Origin: Molanna angustata
Taxonomy: Eukaryota; Arthropoda; Insecta; Trichoptera; Molannidae
Assembly: GCA_963576475.1 (NCBI GenBank)
Contig: OY754987.1
Location: 6,004,536 to 6,068,535 of the forward strand
Length of the DNA stretch: 64,000 bases
Reading direction: 5' to 3'
Shown one piece after another: positions 59,561-64,000 of the stretch (the stretch's first letter is position 1; every line of letters begins with the position of its first letter). A program made the translations under genes and the position numbers. The notes beneath the pieces were generated by a model. It did no database searches. It had not been told where the DNA came from and saw only the letters and a list, made by a program, of their open reading frames with translations.

Positions 59561-61049
59561 CACCAAGAATCTTTATAAAATTGTATTCAAAGTTGGTCAA
59601 TGTTAAAAGAAAAATATTCAACGGTTTCAAAAATTATATTTTATTTTTACATGTGTGTGTGAGGCGGTAGATCGGTTGGTCTACGTTTTATGTAGGTGTG
59701 CGTGTCGGTAGGTGTACGTATACTAGAAATTCTTCTGTTTCCTTGTAGTTTTAGTTGGCATACATTCATTGCGCTGACTAGGTATCTGTATTATATATAA
59801 TCTAAGGCTTGTTATCAAAAAATATTCACAAGGAACCCTATTTTAAATTATTTGAAATATTTCAATGAAACGTCATTAAAACTGTTTTTTATCTGAATCA
59901 AGGATGTCAATGGTAAGCATGGACCATTATTGTCCATTTCTTTCTCAAAATATTTGATGACATTCATCACAATTTGTTGAGATTGGCATTTTAACGATTT
60001 ATATTTGACAAGACGCCATTTTTTCACTAGCAACTGATATTTCTGACAGCTGATAATAATGTGGTATGTCGGAAAAAATATCAAGAAAACGGGCTGAGTT
60101 ATTTCATCATTTTATTGTTTAAATGTGATATTGAGCAAAAATAACTACATTTTAACGTTTGTTAAATATTTTTTCTTGGAAAAAATAAATTGATTTTATT
60201 TATAACGATATTTTTAATCAGATTATGAATTGACTAAAATTATGATTTTTTATTTGTGGTAACATAGAAATAAGTGTACGATTATTAAATGACCTACGTT
60301 TTAGCGTTTTATATGGGAGATTGTTCATTTTACTACGACATACATACATTTTCTGTCTTTGTTTTTTATATACAGGAAATGAGAAACAGATATATCAAAG
60401 AAAGAAGTATTTTTGTTCGATCAACATATTTTTGCGATGATTCATACCAAAATTTATTTTGGATCGAGTATACTTACTTTAAACTTGATATTTATCAGCG
60501 CTAAGTATATTTGAGGAAACTTATTTTTTTACTAGCCTTAACTGGAACCTAACCTAATCTGGAAATTGATTATGTAATTCATTATTTTACAATTAACACA
60601 CCACTGCTATGAAATAAAAAAGAGTTGATGCATTTTTAATTACGTCTTTCTTACATCATATTCTCAATAGGAATCATATAGATAGATATTATACTATGGG
60701 ATATTAAATAAATAAATATGGATTTAAGTATATATGGCTTTGTGATATCGTAATTATTTATTAGATTAGCATACATTTAGATAATTCATAATACTTATTT
60801 ATAATGTCGGGACCAGTACAACACAAAGGATGGCAGTGGGTGAGTAGTTGGTAGGGATGATTTGACAGAGTTATTTTGCCCATTAGCGATGGGAGATTCC
60901 ATTATATTATGTCGCGTGTCGTCCGGTATTATGTAATATCATACTATTGGTACTATTGTCTAACGGGGGATTCTACCATGTACCAGACAACGTGCAACGT
61001 TTTGTTCCAAAACCCTCCTCGTCAGCATTGGGAATTCAATTGAATGGTT
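59561..61049. other. no gene seen
   Basis: Unique AT-rich DNA. Frames at 59848-60084 minus (78 codons) and 60289-60504 plus (71 codons) have no domain. Confidence 0.4.
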
Positions 61050-61310
61050 TGATTTTTACTCTTCACTACTATGAAATTGTTGAGATTGTTGAATTTGACC
61101 ATTTTAAAGCACATTTTTTACACCAATTTTTCAGGTATCACGTAGGCAATGCATACTATTAGTTCATTGTGTTTTGCGCATGAAAATTTGACTCCTTTTT
61201 AGAACGTATGTAAGCTATAAGATTTTCAACCTTTCAAGAAGAATGAAATGAACATTAACTATGGTGTTGAGATTTTTAGTGTTGGCCACAACCACTCATT
61301 TCTATTATAA
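61050..61310 (+). mobile_element. B-like repeat, degraded
   Basis: TTTTTACTCTTCACTACTATG, CACCAATTTTTCAGGTATCA and AGTGTTGGCCACAACCACTC link it to the B-like copies and to the right end of element B. Confidence 0.5.
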
Positions 61311-62408
61311 AAATAATATACCTACACGTTTCCAAAAGTACCTAATCCAATATAAAAAAAACAAAGTTGTTTAACAAAGTTGTACAAAAAAAAAACAAAG
61401 TTGCACCCCTCGGTCCTCGTGTTGGCGTCCGAAGGCTTGGCGGGCTAACACCGTGGGCATCCAACGCAATCATCACCTGTCAGATTTGACGTCGACAGTT
61501 TATCTTGTATTCACACCAATTAAGTTATTTTATTTTGATATTTTAGTTACTTTTTAATATATAATGCAACTGGCTCACGCCAGTCGCAATTATAACTACA
61601 AACAAACCTAACCAATCTATTTTTACCAAATTTTTGTAGGTTAGGTTTTAAAAATCGGTGTACGTCCTAGGATATCCTGGCTGGTCAGGGAGGCAGTACC
61701 AATCTATTATATAGCAAAGAGGTGAAATATTTTCTGCATTGATGGTATTGTTACAGTCTGAGTAGATGCATATTGTCGGTGTGTATCCATCCTACACAAA
61801 GTTCTTATATCGGAAAAATATTCTTTATTTATCAAATTTAAAAGACTTGCATCATACCAGTTTAAAAAGATCTGCAGTATTGTGAACATTATCTAAAGCC
61901 CTTTGATGTGCTTATAATATATTATATTCTAAGGATTATTTTTCTTCTGTGAATACAACCTAGAATATTCTAGATAATCTGATACAAAGTGAGCTGTAAG
62001 ACGTTCTCGAGGCGAGGTTTACACCTTTAAATAATAATATGGTGATGCATAATAGATGGTATAGTCCAGTAGGTAGGTACCTACATATGTATGTCTCTCG
62101 ATGTATGTATGTTTAACCGGAGATAGGGTACAGGTCGCTATCCGCTCACTCGGGGGGCGGTGATTCACTTAAACCTTTTTCGTTCATATCCGAGCTGTCA
62201 TTTTGAAACTGATAAAAACAAAGTATCGTGACCTACACTGAACTCTGAACTACACCATAAATTAAAAAAATGAACATAAAATAGTTTGGGATCGATCATC
62301 TATATTTCTAAACTTTATATTTGACATTATTATAGTGACATTATTAAGAACTGTTAATGTGCCATTTATAATACAACTGATATACATATTATGTAATTTT
62401 ATTTATAA
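61311..62408. other. no gene seen
   Basis: A GC-richer patch at 61400-61500 (GTTGGCGTCCGAAGGCTTGG) slightly resembles 22671-22690. Another lies at 62130-62180. No gene or complete element was recognised. Confidence 0.35.
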
Positions 62409-63386
62409 CTAGTTGCATGTAACACATGAGATCCAACTGTCGATAGCGATAGTATGTATAGTTGAAGAATAAGTACCAAACTATAAACCCATAAATCCAA
62501 ATTATTGAATATTTTAAGGTATTTTGTTTTCTATACAACACATATCGGTATGCACTTTTAATTTTATTTACACTGACAGCGTTTACTATGTAGAATTCCA
62601 TTTTTAAAAATAAATTAAACACTTGTTTTCTTTCTACATTTATTTTTACTCTCCAGAACGACCGTTTCGCCTGGTGAAGGCCTTTTCAACTGGTGAAGTA
62701 CATGGTGTGGTTTTTTCTTATATACTATTACATTAGATGGAATTTATACAAAGCAAAAAAGGTGGGTGGTTGTTACAGTTTAAGTATTATATCCAGTCCT
62801 TATCTCTTATTCTTATAGGCAATAAATGTGGGTATATCCCAAAGATGACAATTCCCCACAGCTGCAATTAGGTACAAATGCTCAGGTAAGAACAAGAGAT
62901 TAGGACTGGATATAATACCTACTTAAACTGTAACAACCACCCACCTTTTTTGCTTTGTATAAATTCCATCTAATGTAATAGTATATAAGAAAAAACCACA
63001 CCATGTACTTCACCAGTTGAAAAGGCCTTCACCAGGCGAAACGGTCGTTCTGGAGAGTAAAAATAAATGTAGAAAGAAAACAAGTGTTTAATTTATTTTT
63101 AAAAACATATAGGTATGTATATCAAGATAAGATAGTATGGAGGTCAGTCCTTTTTTTCTACCCAGAATATGAAAACAGCATGATAGTATGTATGTATGTT
63201 TAGAGATTAAGTATCAAACTATTAAGTCCTCTTAAATATTGTGTATATGCGACTGCCATACAAATTGTATGAAGCGATGTCGTCACTAAATTCAATTTTT
63301 ATAAAAATTGTTAAAAAAATTGAGATGTAGGTACTACTACAATGTTAATATTTTTTATAGCAAATTATATTATCTACTTGGGGTGT
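62409..63386 (-). mobile_element. HINE-like Helitron, copy A5, split by a foldback
   Basis: The 3' end lies at the left: CTAG at 62409-62412, then the stem-loop and the subterminal CCAACTGTCGAT at 62433-62444. It runs to ACAACACAT at about 62548, is interrupted, and resumes at AGGTATGTAT (63111). It continues to GGGGTGT near 63386, then is cut. The 5' half with the microsatellite is missing. Confidence 0.75.
62601..63105. repeat. long foldback: 215-bp arms, 71-bp spacer
   Basis: Left arm 62601-62815 and right arm 62887-63105 are inverted copies. I count two substitutions and one 4-bp insertion, all close to the spacer; the outer 195 bp or so look identical. Arms contain CTCTCCAGAACGACCGTTTC and GGTGGGTGGTTGTTACAG. 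There is no ORF. The foldback lies within Helitron copy A5, together with about 50 bp of unmatched sequence on its left. Confidence 0.95.
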
Positions 63387-64000
63387 ATGAAGATAGAGTG
63401 AGAATGAATGAATGAAGGATTTTGAAATCAGAATGAAAGAGAATGATCATTTTCAAAGAGTTAACCACCAATCTACCAATAAACCGTGACGCAAGTCCCA
63501 ACCACCTTTCATCTGTACTCAAATAAAAGTCACAGAGATTGTGTGGAAAACAAGGATCGATAAAGAAAATCACAAGTTTCGAGTAACTTATGAGAATCTT
63601 CTCTGAAAATTTGAACTAAAATTGTTAAATCATATAATTCTCTTCACTTTTTAATAAATAATGATGGATTGTAAAATAAGTATCGGCGCACACTGCTAAG
63701 AAATCATTTCGTTCCTAGAATCAAGTATCGAAGGAACGTTCGATGAATTTTAATTTTGATTTTAATCCGAAATTTTATTTCACAAGCGTGGCAACACCGT
63801 AACCATAGATGTAATCTTCGCGAAAATTTCTTCATGCATTTTGTCTATTCCCGCGTTACCATTTTGAGATTTATAGCTATCGAGCTAAATTTACTAAATG
63901 CTATACTAAAAATGATTTTATCCTTTTTTTGACAAGTTGTTTTTTGAATACAAAAAATTCAATTGCGTATTGTAAACTCTCATTTGTGTCGGCCTTCGTT
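63387..64000. other. no gene seen to the window end
   Basis: Unique sequence. The 67-codon minus frame at 63370-63573 straddles the Helitron border and has no domain. Confidence 0.4.

Noticed and set aside
60540..60580. telomeric CCTAA repeats
   Set aside because: Only two adjacent units occur (CCTAACCTAA), too few to be a telomere-derived array.

Overview
The window looks like intergenic DNA from an insect. It is strongly AT-rich, and essentially everything recognisable in it is an interspersed repeat. Abundant TAGGTACCTA-like strings, tRNA-Thr-headed SINEs, RTE- and jockey/CR1-type LINE ends and DINE-1-like Helitrons fit an arthropod. A moth or butterfly is my best guess, but that is an inference from style and not from a marker gene. 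I found no convincing host gene: no multi-exon coding signal, and no rRNA or functional tRNA.

Layout. 1-9,500: tetranucleotide repeats, old SINE and LINE ends, a foldback MITE (3403-3724), a 46-bp minisatellite (4681-5068), a LINE C-terminus (6258-6641), a 106-bp MITE with a perfect 38-bp palindrome (7377-7482) and a nested LINE pair (8384-8790). 9,569-10,606: a complete DINE-1/HINE-like non-autonomous Helitron. 12,424-21,253: an (AT)n microsatellite split by an 8.56-kb LTR retrotransposon on the minus strand. Its two 1360-bp LTRs look identical on visual comparison, and its single 427-aa ORF joins a gag-like N-terminus to the tail of an integrase. 21,305-22,343: nine copies of a 116-bp satellite carrying a hairpin and an E2F-like motif. 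24,235-24,932: a 180-bp tandem repeat interrupted by a SINE.

25,000-41,972: LINE ends on both strands (jockey, CR1/L2-like, RTE-like), foldback MITEs, DNA element B, SINEs and three more Helitron-like copies (35,315-38,585). 42,660-42,870: a GC-rich, promoter-like island. 43,600-58,600: further LINE and SINE pieces, several with readable target-site duplications, a MITE and a 34-bp perfect palindrome. 59,000-64,000: copies of B-like repeats, then a Helitron copy split by a near-perfect foldback with 215-bp arms (62,601-63,105).

The most informative pattern is how the repeats depend on each other. Three short retroposon families (SINE-2, SINE-3, SINE-C) share 3' tails with three LINE families seen in the same window. 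The LTR element has very young LTRs but no protease, reverse transcriptase or RNase H, so it must have been moved by another element's enzymes. Family letters used here (LINE-A, SINE-2, B and so on) are local labels, not database names. All similarity statements come from reading the sequence and from memory of conserved motifs; no alignment or database search was run.
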